NCBI RefSeq assembly: GCF_047495875.1
Contig: NC_092461.1
Coordinates: 88,048,931-88,112,930 of the forward strand
Reading direction: 5' to 3'
Length of the DNA stretch: 64,000 nucleotides
Source: Pithys albifrons albifrons
Lineage: Eukaryota; Chordata; Aves; Passeriformes; Thamnophilidae
Below the pieces are notes generated by a model. That model searched no databases. It was not told where the DNA came from and saw nothing but the letters and a program-made list of their open reading frames with translations. Below, piece by piece: positions 12,466-25,521 of this stretch (position 1 is the first letter of the stretch; every line of letters begins with the position of its first letter). Made by a program: the position numbers and the translations under genes.

Positions 12466-14182
12466 TTCTCCCTTCCTCTCATGCTTAAAAATATGGAATA
12501 AATAAAACCACATTAACTTACATAACTTTCATAGACTGATATTAAAAAAGCAGTTATCAGAGGAGCAATAACTACTGAAAATAGGTCAAGCTATTCAAAG
12601 GACTGATATCATAAAAAATCAGCAAAACTTTGCCTTTTTGCTGCCTCTGCTCAAAACTTAAGGGTATTTGTTTTCCAGCTTAAAATCTTGCCTAAAGTCT
12701 ACGAACTAATTCAAATGCTAGAAAATATATTTGCTTAACAAAAAGAAAAAAAAAGAAAAAAAATGACAAAAGTAGTCCAGTTCAGTTGAACTGTGAAATA
12801 TGACAGTATTAAAGTTTGAAGACATTTGTCTTTAAACTGTAGTTTTCTTCCAGATAACACGTAGCCTAACTTGCCAAAATTAAAGGTTTGTCAGATGTTA
12901 GTTCACTTGCTGTAATACAAGAAAAGGTCAGAAAGCAAACTGAAAAAAGAGTCTGGACAGCTTTAACCTCAAGGCTTTACTTTATTTGAAGAGACAGGGT
13001 TATCAGTCATATTATTTCCTATAAAAATAAAAAGAACTCCTAAATAGGAAAAAAATCATAAGACTTCACATTCAAGGATATGACAAGAGGCTACTATTCT
13101 GATTTTGTAAGCAGTTTTATATCATTTGAAGCAAAATATCATTCACCTTACTTGAACATTCACATAGTATTTTCAGTTTCTAATATAGCCTGAAATGTTT
13201 TAACTCATGGTGAATTTCTGAATTATCTTAACACAGTGGTAAGATGGGACAAAGAAACAAACAAACCCACCGAAATAGTTTATACAAAAACCCAAACACA
13301 TAAATATCCTGAGTGTTCCACTTGAAGTAAATAATTTGCCTGTTGTAATTTATCCACATGTGATTTGTTAGATTAAGCCAATCATCGTTTTACCCATTTT
13401 TCAGGATAATTCCATAAAGTTATACAGAAATTTTCCACAATGATGATGAAAGAATAGCAGCTATGATTGGAATTTTGCAAGTCCTCTTTATGAAAGAGTG
13501 AGAAAATTATATTTCTTGTAACACAATTAGTGCCAGTAGTGAAAATTTGAAAGAATATTTAAATTAATAAAAATGTAAGAAGGAATAAACTTTAAAAAAT
13601 ATATTGCAGAACAAGATTGGAATAAGGGCATTCACTGTTTTAAAGCATTTTGATAATACGTTTCATGTTCAGTCAAATTAAATTATTTCAAACACCCTCA
13701 GAAAATAAAGAATACCCCTCCATCGAGGTAACTGCACAGAGCATGTCGTTGACAGTATTGAGAGAGAACTACAATAATATACCTCAGGATGTACATAAAC
13801 AGGAGAAGTTGTAGAAAAAAAAATAAAAATCAGCAGACATACATAAATATCCTTCTTTTTTGCTCACCAAAAAAACACGTGCAAAAACTGCTTAATTGAA
13901 ACTGATCATTTTGATAAGAGCATTTTTCTTCTAAAATTGAATAAAAACTAATTTTACCATTGATATAAAAGACATAGAAGCCCTTGGAAGCCACAGCTTA
14001 ATGCTTTCAGGTCATTTTATTTTTAGAAAAAAATCCCCTCTGTTATTCCTGTACTCCTCACAAACTTATTATGAAAAATAAAGGAGTGCCCCAATATTCC
14101 CAAAGCAATGATTTTTCTGTGTATTTAAGTGCCCCATATTAACTCTCCCTTTTCAAAAACTAATACTGGCAACAAAAATAGC

Positions 14183-14230
<48 letters not shown>

Positions 14231-14243
14231 ATTTATTTATTTT
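14183..14243. repeat. (CTAT)n microsatellite followed by (ATTT)n
   Basis: About eleven uninterrupted CTAT units (14183-14228) run into a short ATTT run. Pure tetranucleotide arrays of this length are usually length-polymorphic. Confidence 0.95.
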
Positions 14244-15157
14244 AAGTATGTTGAAAAATTGTATTTTATTCTGGAAAGCTGTTCTAGCATATTTTAATTC
14301 AATTTTCTTCTAGGTCTCTAAGGTCATCTAACTTATTTGCCCTCTTACTACTGTTCTGTGGCAAGGAAGAAAAATGAACCAAGGAAGGAAAACATGACTT
14401 GCTCATGACACCTCAAAAATCATTAAGTAATTGAATCAAGGTTTTCCCATACCTGCTACCAATCTCTTAAGCATGTTATTTTGCTGAGTAGTTTAAATTC
14501 ACTGTTTGAATTGTGCAGTACTCTTTTACTGAAGAAAATACTTGTATTCTGTGTCATATTACAATGATGAAAGATTATTTTTTCCCAAAAGAAAAGAAAT
14601 ATTTTAAATGCTTCTATGCAATTTATGTTTTCACTTCAGAAAATGGTAAAACACCCATTTGAACACTTTCACCTTTTTGTCATTCCTACTTCCTATAACT
14701 GCCATCTCTTTTTAGCTGTCTTCTACATAACCAAATAGGTGAGGCTTTTCACTTGGTAATAAAAGTTCTCATTGCATGCCACCTGACACTACCTTCCATC
14801 TAATTAAATATTTTCTCAATAAATTCTGCATAAAAATCAATTATTTAATGGGAGAAACATGCTGAGAACCAACTGAATCTTTTGAGAAAGACTATGACCT
14901 ATAGGGAGAGGAGCTGAGACAGTGCAAACCTTCAAAGCAATAGAGGATGAGGCAGTCATAAATCCTCCTGCAGGTCTAAGGAAGCACATCCTGCAGCAGA
15001 ATACTGCTGTTGGAGAGATTAATGTGATATATATTCTGCCTTGCAGCTGCCAGGTCTCCCTCAGTTCAACCAGTTTCCCTTGGGGAATTCAGTAATATCT
15101 GGAACATTGTCTCTAGTCCCATCAGCACGGCAGCCCCTGCTGGAGACTCTCAAAATG

Positions 15158-15175
15158 AAAAAAAAAAAAAAAAAA
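15158..15175. repeat. Poly-A run (18 A)
   Basis: Uninterrupted A run. I looked upstream (15000-15157) for a retroposed transcript and saw none that I recognise. Confidence 0.9.
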
Positions 15176-15540
15176 GCTCTACCAGCCCTCAAAACAAACA
15201 GACACCAACAGCCCACTACAAAATATCTCCTGGAGTCATGAAAAGGAGCACCCATACAAATGATAACTATAGAAGAATAATTTTCCTTACTCAGTTTTTG
15301 GTGGGTTTTTTTCCTGTTTTGTTGGTATTCTTTTGTCTCCTTTTTTTTTATTTTTGTATTTTTTCTCTTTGAAGAATTCATTACAACAAAATAGAATTTA
15401 AGGACTTAATTTCATATATAATAAAGAAACAGGACATAACAACCCAGACAAGCTGATGATCAATTTTGCTGTCACCAGAGACTAACCTGTATATTTCCTA
15501 CTGGCCAGGATCTGCAAAAGTATTTCTCACTGTCCATTAC

Positions 15541-15621
15541 AATGTGCTCTAGGATGACCTCATTTGAACAGGGAGGTTGGTAGTCCCTTTCAACCTTACC
15601 AATTCTGTGATTACAACCTGA
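15541..15621 (+). mobile_element. CR1 LINE 3' tail, plus strand
   Basis: The segment follows the avian CR1 3' untranslated end: a CTAGGATGACCTC-type block, then AGGGAGGTTGG, then TCCCTTTCAACCTTACC, then the terminal ATTCTGTGATT. It is a short, severely 5'-truncated insertion, the commonest form of CR1 in bird genomes. The 5' end is approximate and no target duplication is expected for CR1. Confidence 0.8.
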
Positions 15622-18600
15622 GGGTTTATCATAACTTAATGCAGTAATTATTGAATGAGATTATACTAATTAAAGACAATGCCTGAGAAAGTCCAAGAGA
15701 TACAATTTCAGGCTCCACATCCATAAACACATACTAAATTTTGTACTTACACAGAAAGTCCTTTGAGAAAATTTTCTTTTTCTTCCTCTCTATAAAGAAA
15801 AAAAATTGGGGGCTGGGGGAAGGGGTTGGACATAGAGGAGTGGAAGAGGTAAAGGCTCTTCCCGTGTTTATTATGGCTCACTGTTGCTTTGCACATGTGC
15901 TGTCTGTTGTTTCAAGACATTGTTGGCAGAATAGCATACCTCAACACTGCTTTTATCACAGTGTGAAAAACACCAGATGTACAAAATTAAAGTTCAAGTT
16001 AATCAAAATATTGCTTGACAAAGCAAATAATTGAATTGCACTTTCAATGCACTCTGGTAGACAATAATTAACATGCAGCATCTCCAACATCTGGATACAA
16101 CTTCCAATTTCCGTTTTAACATCATAGAGTGCTGTCTACACATTTTTTAATGGTACCCCTGATAATAATATATTCTCTTTTTAATCATATTCCACGTTGC
16201 AGGAAATGAAGCTTGCAATTTTCCCAGGTGCTTACCGAATTACTACTTCAAGCTAATTCTTATCCCCCAAGTTAAGTTTCAACACTGTGCACATTAACAG
16301 CCTGCTTATGTTCTTCCTGTACAACAGAAGGTAAGTTAATATGTGCTTCAATTATATCCAGTTTGTGCATTTATAGCACCCTGTGGGCAGTACTAAGAAG
16401 GCTGTAAATGTACTTATTCTGCTTCTTTAGTGCCCTACTGTATTACAGGGGAGAAGGAGAGAGAGGGAGAGAGTAAAAACTGCATCATTTTATCAAGAGA
16501 ATCAATAAGGAACTCAACTTCACTGTATTGATTCAAGGGGGCTGCTAAGGAGCAGCTCTGGCTTTACTTGCTACAAAAAAGCTTAGCCAAGCTCAACTTT
16601 TATATAAATTTCCCTCTTCTTCACATATGTACATGAGCACACACATTAAGCCTGTATTTGTCAGCTTTAATAAAATGCACGTAAAGTGCATTTATGTGTA
16701 TTGTAGGCACTTTAGCTTAAATTAAAATGGAAGATATATTGCCCAATTTTCTCTGCTAACTGTGCTATTGACCTAACTGAATAGTGCCTTAAAAGGAGGC
16801 ATCTGTTTTTTCCTGACTTGTTTATTTTATTGCAGGCCAGCCTGAGGCTTCATAAAATAGTTTCACTGTAGCACTCATACAATTTTGATTTTTTTCTTCC
16901 TATTTCTGATGCAAAGTTCACCTAACAATGATGGATTATACTCTGTATTTTAATGATTTATTTTATTTTTAATGGTAACCACTTTCCTTCTTGTTCTTCA
17001 AGAAAATTTTAAAGAGACAAAAACCAACAGATTTGGAAAAAAATATCAGTTTTAAAAGTGTCATAGAATTTTTAGAAGGAATAGAAACTTCTCCCACATT
17101 AGGGAACATGCATTTCCTATAGCTAGGAAAAAAAGAGAAAATCCATGAGAAAACATATGCAAAGTTTTAAAATAACAAATTTTGAAAAAAAATTCAATTG
17201 TAATGAAAATATTTTTTTACTATTTAAAAGCTTAAAGTGAAAAGCATTATTTCATGACAATATTTAGATTTCACCACATAACTGTTACATTTAGGTAACA
17301 TGATACTTCCCTTTATGCTTTAATCTTTGTTTACCATATCAAAACAAAAGAAAACCCAACAAAAAAGGAACAGACTTCAAAACTGTGGTTCAGCAAACAT
17401 AATCCACATGGATGTTTCAGATTATACTGAGAGAAATTTATAACAGTAGAATTCTTTTCCAGAAAAGGTATGATTTGAAAGGGATCTCACTGAGGTACAG
17501 GTTATGTATACAACACTGACAGTTCCTTCTCTAGTATGTTTTCTCCACTTCCAAAAATTACACATATATAAGGTGGAGTATTTTTTTCATTTATCATAGT
17601 CATTGCTAAATATGTGAGTGATTATTAGCAGCAGTACTATTTTCAATTTTGTGTGCCTTAGAGAATGTACCCTTTGCATGTTTGTGTGTGACAGCAAATT
17701 TGACCAAAGTGGCATGGAGTTGCTTTTCCGTGCTCATTTCTCCTTCAGAAGTGATAAGACCCACGCAGTTCCATTTCCCTAGCTGTTTTTTCTATTTTTC
17801 TGGCAATTTCCAACTCATCTTTGCAGGAGATACCATAAGTTACCTCACAAATAAGTATGCAACACTACAATTTATAACAGAATCCCTTCGGATCCTTTGC
17901 TGTCAGTTCTAAGAGTCTTCTAAAGATGAATTTGACTACAGTCAATGGTTCTTAAAACCAGACAAGCTCAAAACACAGAATGCATGTTTCTACACCTATC
18001 AGTTGAGTCCCCTTTTCCTATGACCTTACTGAATGTTAATATAGAAGGTTTCATGAAAGTTATGGTTAAATTAAAATTGATTGAATGAAACTGAATCTGT
18101 TAAAGTCAATATTTATACCAGTATTTGTATAAAACCCCTTTACATAAATCAAATTTCAAATTTTAATGCCTGTGTATGGTTCATATTGAATCCAAAGTGG
18201 TTTAGCAGCCCTTAATTTAGCAAATCTAACAAAAGTCAGAGCAGAAGAATGAAATGTGTTTGAACACTATGATAGCTAAACGTAAATTTTTAAAATTTAA
18301 CAAATATGTTGATTTTTATAATTTTTTACTTTACCAGGAGTTTTAAAGTAATTTTTAGCTATTAAGAAAGAAGAATGAGAAACAAATAATTTGCTTTTTC
18401 CTCTTCAATGATTCTTGTGTATGTCTCATTCGTTTAAGAAACCAAATTTTTCCCGTGGGATTCATTGTCACAAAAGCTAACATTCAGATGAAATAGTATG
18501 GAGCAAAGTTGAGAGAAGTATTGGAACATTCTATGTTCTATAACTTACTACTTTTACTAAATAAATTTTAACCTAGCCTCCTCATTGAATTTTGTGGGAT

Positions 18601-19721
18601 TATAGTTACAGAGTCAATGGAGCAAAGCAAGCAACCTGAAACACTCCTCAGAGGATGAACCAGAGTCCTCATTTAGACTAGCCCCTGAACAACAGTTTCT
18701 CTACAGAGAAATCAGCTGCACTATTCTTCCTCAGACAAGTCTTAGTTTTTGAATTACCACATTGACTCCTGTATATGACAGTCCTGAAAGGAATGAAAGA
18801 AAAAACAAAGAAACAAAACCCCCAAACACATTGTGGTTCCTCTGCTGCTGCCTTCTTTGGGGAAGCTTTATTAGTACTAACCATTGGTCTGGATGATGCA
18901 GGCAGCCAATAGATCACAATTAAAGAACTGTCAGTCTTTCTCAAGTGCATCTGCCTCTATCACTTGTTTGGGATACTCTGCAAATTTAAAACCCAGTGGT
19001 TCAGGAGAACCAGCAGTTTAGCATATCAGCTAGCAGAGTACTTACCCTCACCAAACATTAAGTTCAGAAATATGGAAAATAAACCAATCAAACAAAACTC
19101 CTTTCTTTTTTAATTAATTAGTAAAATACTTTCAATTTTGCTGCCAACTCCTCACCAAGAGTTGACAAAGTAAGGCTCAGTTCCTTAACATTTCAGTAAC
19201 AAAGGAGAAAGAAAATAAATTATATGTAAAAGACTATGTATATAGATAGAAGACTTTTCTGATATGTACTGGTTTATGCAACAGTACCTCAGTGTATCCA
19301 TTCCAGTGATATATTTGCAATTTAAGAACTTCATTAGAACCTGTCTCCAAAATCACTTTTTTCTTTTTTTTTTTTTTGGTAATGATTTGTCTTTTTACTG
19401 ATTAAGAAAACATAGGGGAGGCAGACAACAGGCTAAGACTTTTAGATAGTTACCTTATGCTTGTGTTTATCCTAAAAAGGAATACACTCGGTACACATTC
19501 CTTCAAAGTATCATCATGACATTGTTGCATGATGGGTCCATGAGCCTGCCAAACCATAATGCTTCATACCACACTTTTTTTCTCAGAAGAAAGAACCTCA
19601 GAAGGCTAAGTGAATTGAAAGATTCATTTTTTTTTTCTTTTTTTAATTAGAAGAAAGAATGGAACTTTTCTTTTTGCAAACTGATGTTTCTCCTTCATAT
19701 GTACTCAATAGAGAAGCTCTG
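15622..19721. other. AT-rich non-genic stretch with a candidate conserved block
   Basis: No gene or clear transposon found. The part around 16040-16800 has even composition and few simple repeats, and reads like a conserved non-coding element. It is listed as a finding, not as a called feature. Elsewhere there are T-rich runs near 19360 and 19628. Confidence 0.55.
16673..16693. other. Perfect 8-bp inverted repeat
   Basis: AAATGCAC and GTGCATTT are separated by GTAAA. It lies in a stretch that reads like conserved non-coding DNA. It could be a paired homeodomain or POU-type site or may be chance. Confidence 0.4.
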
Positions 19722-20020
19722 TGTTGTTTTTCATCAGTTGCTATAAATTCCACAATCGACTCTGGATGTCTAGAAAGAGTCTGCAGTTTATTACATTGAG
19801 GTGTTCGGTACATGACTCTCCCCTGCCCAATCTCTGCTCTTCTGCAGGCTTCCAGGTCGCCCATGACTTCTCAGTTCCTTCTGCAACATAGTGAGGAGAC
19901 TGTGCTTTTTGAGAGAGTTCTCAGTTGCCTCCTTGGACATTCATGTATCCCAGAGGACAGCAGTCTGGTTGGACCAAGCCAACAGACCTCTTTTCTGCTG
20001 GTACCCAAAGGAGTGTAATG
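19722..20020 (-). mobile_element. Probable LTR fragment, minus strand
   Basis: Read on the minus strand, this segment has a purine-rich GC block (a GGGCAGGGGAGAGTC-type sequence), then ACCGAACACC, then an AATAAA signal (plus-strand position about 19790), then a CTAGACATCCAGAGTCG block and a GGAATTTATAGCAAC end. This order, with a polyadenylation signal followed by a short U5-like segment, looks like the 3' half of an avian retroviral LTR. No matching termini or target duplication could be found, so both limits are approximate. Alternative: unique sequence containing a chance AATAAA. Confidence 0.4.
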
Positions 20021-22487
20021 CAATGACATACAACACAGGATAATGAAGTACCATTCATCTCAGAGAGCAGTTTGTCAAAATTAGCTAAGTAACTTCTGTA
20101 TCAATACCCATTTAAAAATTAATAAGTAAAGGGCAATTCCCACAGTATTTATAAAATGAACAGAGTATTTTATTGCTCACTTGCACAAGAAACATTTGGC
20201 ACAATGTAATTGATTTACCACTGACAGGTACTTAGGTGTTCATATGCCAAAGAGTCTTTTGGAATATTTGGTCTTTAACAAAACTTTGCTTCCTTAATGT
20301 ACTACTGAGAGCTTGAGTTCACTGTCCTTGTTCAATCAGTTTTTATTAGCATGAGGATGGATTTTCTTTCTTCTCTAATTTTTTCTCATTTATTGAATGT
20401 TTTTTTAAGAGTTATTAAAAGCATTCAACATTTCAGCCTCATTTTAAGATATTCTGGTAGAACTCAACTGGCCCTGCTCAAAATAAAATCAGTGGCACAA
20501 ACCATCATGCCTTAATAGACTGACGAACATCGACAGCAGGCAGATCCTCTGTGGTGGAAGAAGGAGTGAATGCTGCATGTAGGAGCAGTTAAAATATTTT
20601 CTGGCCTGGAGTAGAGGTGGTGAGCACAGCCTAGAGAAGTGGTGTCTCCCTTCTCCTCTGAAAATGATTAGTCAAGATATTTTTAACTAGTTGGTTCTTG
20701 ATTTCATATCTTTTGAAAGACCAAGGATACCTTTTATAACTCCTAAACAACAACCACTGTATCTTGTGTCACAATATTTCCATCTTGAACACATGCTTCA
20801 GTCTTAGCCAAATACTACATCTTGTGCTTCCATATTTTGATTGAATATATGGCTGAGAAGAGAAATACACTTTGCAGAATTCATGTGGCTGCCATAATTT
20901 ACCCCATTTTTCCATTTAACCTTTTACACTTCAGCTAGACAAAAACTGATCTGCAACACAGAGGGAGCAGTGAATTTTCATAATAATATAATTAGTTAAT
21001 GTATTGCAGTTGTGTTGATCAAAATCTTCAAAATTGTACTTTTAGTTTTCTTTACAATAATTATGGCCTACAATGTAATAGAAGATTTTTGGCGCCAGTA
21101 TGGGTATAATTTTGATGAAGAACTGAAGATTTATCTTACCAGCATGTCAGCTAAATTATTCCGACTGGTAGAATAATCTGCCTTTCTCTGCCTTTCTCTT
21201 TGCATTACAGATATTCAAGATAATGAAAAATTATGTATTTTAGTGCTTTATGAAGTACTCTGAGAGAAAGTAGAATAAAAGATAATTTTAAAATTATCTG
21301 TTAAATTTATACTTCTAGGGTTTTGTTTTGTTTGTTTGTTTTTTAAATGAGAATAATTAGAACTTTGTTAAGTTCATAATTTTTCCTTGTAACATTAAGG
21401 TTATTGAGTATAACACCATTTTTCACTGTTATGTATGGCACAATGTCAAATCATAAGCCAAGCCAAATGGAACACAGAGGGAGAGAGAAGGGGGGACATA
21501 CTAACAGAGGTATTTCTTAATAACAGAAACCTAGCAAAAGAGGCATCAAATTTGTCAGCAGAACTGCAGATATGACTCTATCAATAATCCATGGCACTTT
21601 TGTATTTCCCAGCTGAGGCTATTATACAGCTTTGGATGACAGCCTGATTCAACTTCATCATGCAATCCACCGGGACAGAAACTCATAACTGGCTTTCAAC
21701 ATAGATCCTTCATATAAAGGGTAATAACTGAAGCCAGTCAGTGTGGTAAGATTATCAGAGACTGCAGCAATGAACTGCAAAATGTGGGAAAGCCAGTCTG
21801 ACAGAAACCTGACAAAATAACCTCAGCAACATAACTCCTTTAAACATCAAGGAGAAATAAAGTATCAGAAAGATCCCCCACAGAGCTTTCCTCAACACTG
21901 TTCAGCTGATGTTTTTTCAGTTAAACTTATCTGGACCTATCTTTACAGAAAATGAATAATTAATCAGGAACTTGAGCTACTTCAAGAAAAGCGATAAAGA
22001 CACTACAGAAGGCTTTATCTGTACTGATGAACATTATCAATGTTCTTGCAAGTCCATGGATTTTCAATGGAAGGTTTCAATATGACTGTCATTGTGACAT
22101 AACAGTATTATCTAAAAATGTACTATCTGATAAGGTTTTTATCTAACAATGTATCTATGTAATGTCCATAAAAGAAGCTTAATTTGGTCTGTTAAATTGT
22201 CAGGAGCAAAAGTTTCAAAACTTTCTACATGGCTTATTTATAATCTGCTATCCTATTTTCAGAGGTTCAACATAAAATTCCATCTGGTCAGAGCCTGACA
22301 ACTTCACCTCCAACTCTTGAACTCTTTCAAAAATTACACACAAAACTTTATTCTTCATTTGAATTTGGTATAGTCTGGCTTTTACATCCAAGTGGAGACT
22401 CAAGGGCCTGAGATTGTGCAAACTGCCCCTCATTACCAGAGCCATTTAACAGGACACTTTAGATTGTACATATAGAGTTAGGTGTAT
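20021..22487. other. Non-genic stretch
   Basis: No gene or named repeat seen. The part at 21480-21900 is a little less AT-rich and purine-rich, but no family could be assigned. Confidence 0.55.
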
Positions 22488-22775
22488 TCAGCTGGCAGCC
22501 AACCAGTGGTGCTCCTCAGGGCTTAGTATTGATGCCAGTTCTGTTAAATATATTTATCAACGATCCAGAAATGGGGATTGAGTATACCCTCAGTCAGTTT
22601 GCAGATGACACCAAGCTGAGCTGTGGGAATGTTGATCTGCTTGAGGGAAGGAAGGTTCTGCAAATGAATCTGGACAGGCTGGTTCTATAGGAGGAGGCCA
22701 ATTATATGAGGTTGAACAAGACAAAGTGCTGGGTCCTGACCTTCAGTCACAAAGCCCCCAGTGCAATGCTCTTCA
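22488..22775 (+). mobile_element. CR1 LINE fragment around the RT active-site motif
   Basis: The plus strand encodes, with one stop, [12 protein letters not shown], then [15 protein letters not shown], then SQFADDTKL and [12 protein letters not shown]. These are the PQG motif, the linker and the FADD catalytic box of CR1 reverse transcriptase (FADD codons begin at 22598). The similarity continues as MRLNKTKCWVLTFSH, the block after the active site, and fades by about 22775. Both ends are truncated and there is no CR1 tail, so this is an isolated interior fragment with no possible activity. Confidence 0.88.
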
Positions 22776-24339
22776 TGCAACACTATTTAATTCTCATCAC
22801 ATTATTTTGGAAGAGAACAAGAGAGAACTCACCTAGTGCTGTTGTGCCACCAGGCAACAAGTATAAAGGCTCAGTCTATCCAACATTTTTTTTTGGCTTT
22901 TATTTGATGGCTTTCTGAGAAAAAATGTTAGTTTTGAGAATACAGGGAAGAAATACTATTTTTGCTGTGAATCTGCTATTCTTCATTGAGAAAAATCAAG
23001 TGAGATATGTTATTCAGAGTAATTTTGACTCAGAGAATTTCCTCTTTTTTAGATGAGCAAGTGTGTTTTATTTCATATCATTTTATTATCACATTAAACC
23101 TAATCGTTCTCTGTTTTCCCTACTCACTTATAGGTCTTGATGTTTTCCTATCACTATTTTCTTGAAAGGATCTTGTACCTTATAACTATTTCCCCCAGTG
23201 TGGAGGGATTCTATGACCTAGTGCATGATGAAAGTTGCAATTTTATATGAAAATCTTCATGAACAGTGGTGCATCAGGTTCCTTCTTCTGTCTTCAGCTC
23301 TCCTAAATGAAGACATTAAACTGTGTGAAACCATTAAACTAATTTGAACCCAAGCAGCTTTTTCCACAGTGAACAGGATTGTCCACAGTTCATTAAATCT
23401 CTAAAATTTTGGCTAGCTAGAATGCATGTAACACCAGAGCAAATCAGCCAAGTTTTCTATAGACAACAGAAAGCAGTAGAAATTTGTCTGGAGATATGAT
23501 TTAGGATTGTACCCTAGTAATGCCAATTTCTTTTCCTTGACTAGAAAAAGACTCAATAAGGATGACTGAAATCTTGAGGATCAGCTGAATTCTGAAGAAC
23601 TGTTTTCATATTTTGGTAGAAAGTTAAGTATTGAAATTATTTCCAATGGGATATTTCTGGTTTCTGGTGTTTGGCCTCCTCCTTCTACAAAGAATGAAAA
23701 AATTTCAAACCATCCCAAAACACAGAATATCTTTTATTTTACTTGTCACTACATATTAATAACAGAGAAACCTCAGAAATCTCTGTCTAGTGTCTGAAGC
23801 ATAAGGTGCAATCACCTGAGTTTAAAAACCATAACAAGACTTCAATAGAAAAGTCACTGGAAGTGCTTGACAGCTACTAAAGGAGGGAATAGGTACTGTG
23901 TTAAATTGCCAGGCTTTTCTTCTGAAGCCTACTACAATATATTAACCCTTCTTCATGCTTCAAGCAACAAACAACAAGCACAAGGATTATGTAATGTAAC
24001 TGTTCTGCCCAATACAGCAGTGAGGAAAGAATCCCATTTGTGTAATAAACCCTTCTGTGCCTCTTTCCCTTCTGCTATGACCTTTTCTTAACTGTTCTCT
24101 TCATGTCTTACTCAGAACAAAACACCACATTCACATTTGAGAATGCTCTTTTGTTTCTGAATCAATCTCCCATATACTAAAAAATCGTGGAGAAGATATG
24201 TTGGTGCAATTCTGTGTCAGATCAAAAAAACCGTTTTACATTTTTATAGAGGTGTTAAAAAAATAAATTTTCAGGAGTGGGGGTTTGAAATATAGCAAAT
24301 AATCTTAGTATATTCAAGTGTAATACAATGACTATTCTT

Positions 24340-24355
24340 AAAAAAAAAAAAAAAA
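24340..24355. repeat. Poly-A run (16 A)
   Basis: Uninterrupted A run with no recognisable retroposon attached. Confidence 0.9.
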
Positions 24356-25507
24356 GACTAACTCACTTCTGTGCAATGCCTGAGAAGACATAATTACTTA
24401 CTTAGAGAGTGAGAGAAAAAGCTATAGAGTCAGGGAATATTACAGAGGTTTCTGTTATGTATTGCACAACTGTGTTAGCTCTCATTCTCTACTGACACAT
24501 TAATTCCATTCCATGGAAACCTTGAAATTCAGTTATGTTTTGAGCCAGAGTGAAAAACAAGCTTATTAAAATTCTCCATGGGAGGAAAATCCTGGAATCC
24601 TTGTACCGAGTAGGTCAATGGTTTTGCTGAATCCAAAATCTCAAAACTCCAGGGTTTCTGCTCCTGGCAGCAACCTTCTCCCTGACTATTACAAGGTTAT
24701 GGATATTTGAATGAATGATGTCAAATAACATGATTTAGAACAGGAAGAAGTCAGCGTTTTTCCATTCAGCTACCGTGAAAGTAAACAGAATTTATATCCT
24801 GTTTCCAGAGGAATTTTAGTATAATATATTTGCTCCTTTTTTTTTAATGACAAATCCAAGAAATTAAAATTGGACAGATTTTTTCCATCATCTCTTTCTC
24901 AAAAGAACCTCTGTACCATGACTGCTGTCACATATCTGGCATGTTGCATAGTCTTTTAATTGAAGCTTTACATGTTTAAGAAATTGCTATCTGTATGAGA
25001 CAAAAAACTTTAAAACGATCAGAAATTAATTCATAATGCAATTAATCATAAAATCACAGAAATATGTGCTGCAATACACGTCATTTAGTCCAATTTAGTA
25101 CTCAAAACCAGACTATTACCAACACATGATCAATACTAAAAAGATCACTCTTCATTTGAATCTTTTCTCAGTGACAACAATGTGAATCATACAAATCATA
25201 AAATCTTAATAAGTAAACTATCATGGACTTCCAGCTTTTCATACATCAGCAGCATTTTCAAACCACTTTTTCTGGTATTATCCTCTCAGGGACTACACAT
25301 AAAGGCCACCACTGCAAATATTAATTCCTTTCTAAAAATACATGCATTACAGAACTTAGCATTAAAAATATATGAAAGATCATTTAATGTATGTTTATAT
25401 GCAGCATAAATTCTTACTTATTAAAATAATAAAAGATAAGTTAAAGAATTTGTTGTGTTGTATTTATATTTATTGTAAAGGTATTCTGTATTTCAGAAGG
25501 TGGAATG

Positions 25508-25521
25508 GTTGCCATGGAAAC
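25508..25521 (+). promoter_or_regulatory. RFX X-box-like motif
   Basis: GTTGCCATGGAAAC fits the RFX X-box (GTNRCC, spacer, RGYAAC) with one mismatch in the second half-site. This word is known to be strongly enriched in vertebrate conserved non-coding DNA. The flanks (TGGAAT before, TAATTTTTAGTC after) also look constrained. Function is an inference from the motif alone. Confidence 0.35.

Larger units (their letters stand above)
12466..15540. other. AT-rich non-genic stretch
   Basis: No gene found. It holds A-rich runs near 12740, a (CTAT)n microsatellite at 14183 and an 18-base A run at 15158. The rest appears to be unique sequence. Confidence 0.6.

Noticed and set aside
14183..14243. Regular repeat resembling an array with spacers
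   Set aside because: It is a plain tetranucleotide microsatellite with no spacers, not a CRISPR array. CRISPR is not expected in a vertebrate.
15158..15175. Poly-A as the tail of a processed pseudogene
   Set aside because: No recognisable mRNA-like sequence or flanking duplication lies upstream.
25045..25130. Possible minus-strand CR1 tail (AATCACAGAA...TTTAGTCCAATTT)
   Set aside because: Only two short words match the CR1 3' end. Too decayed to call by eye.
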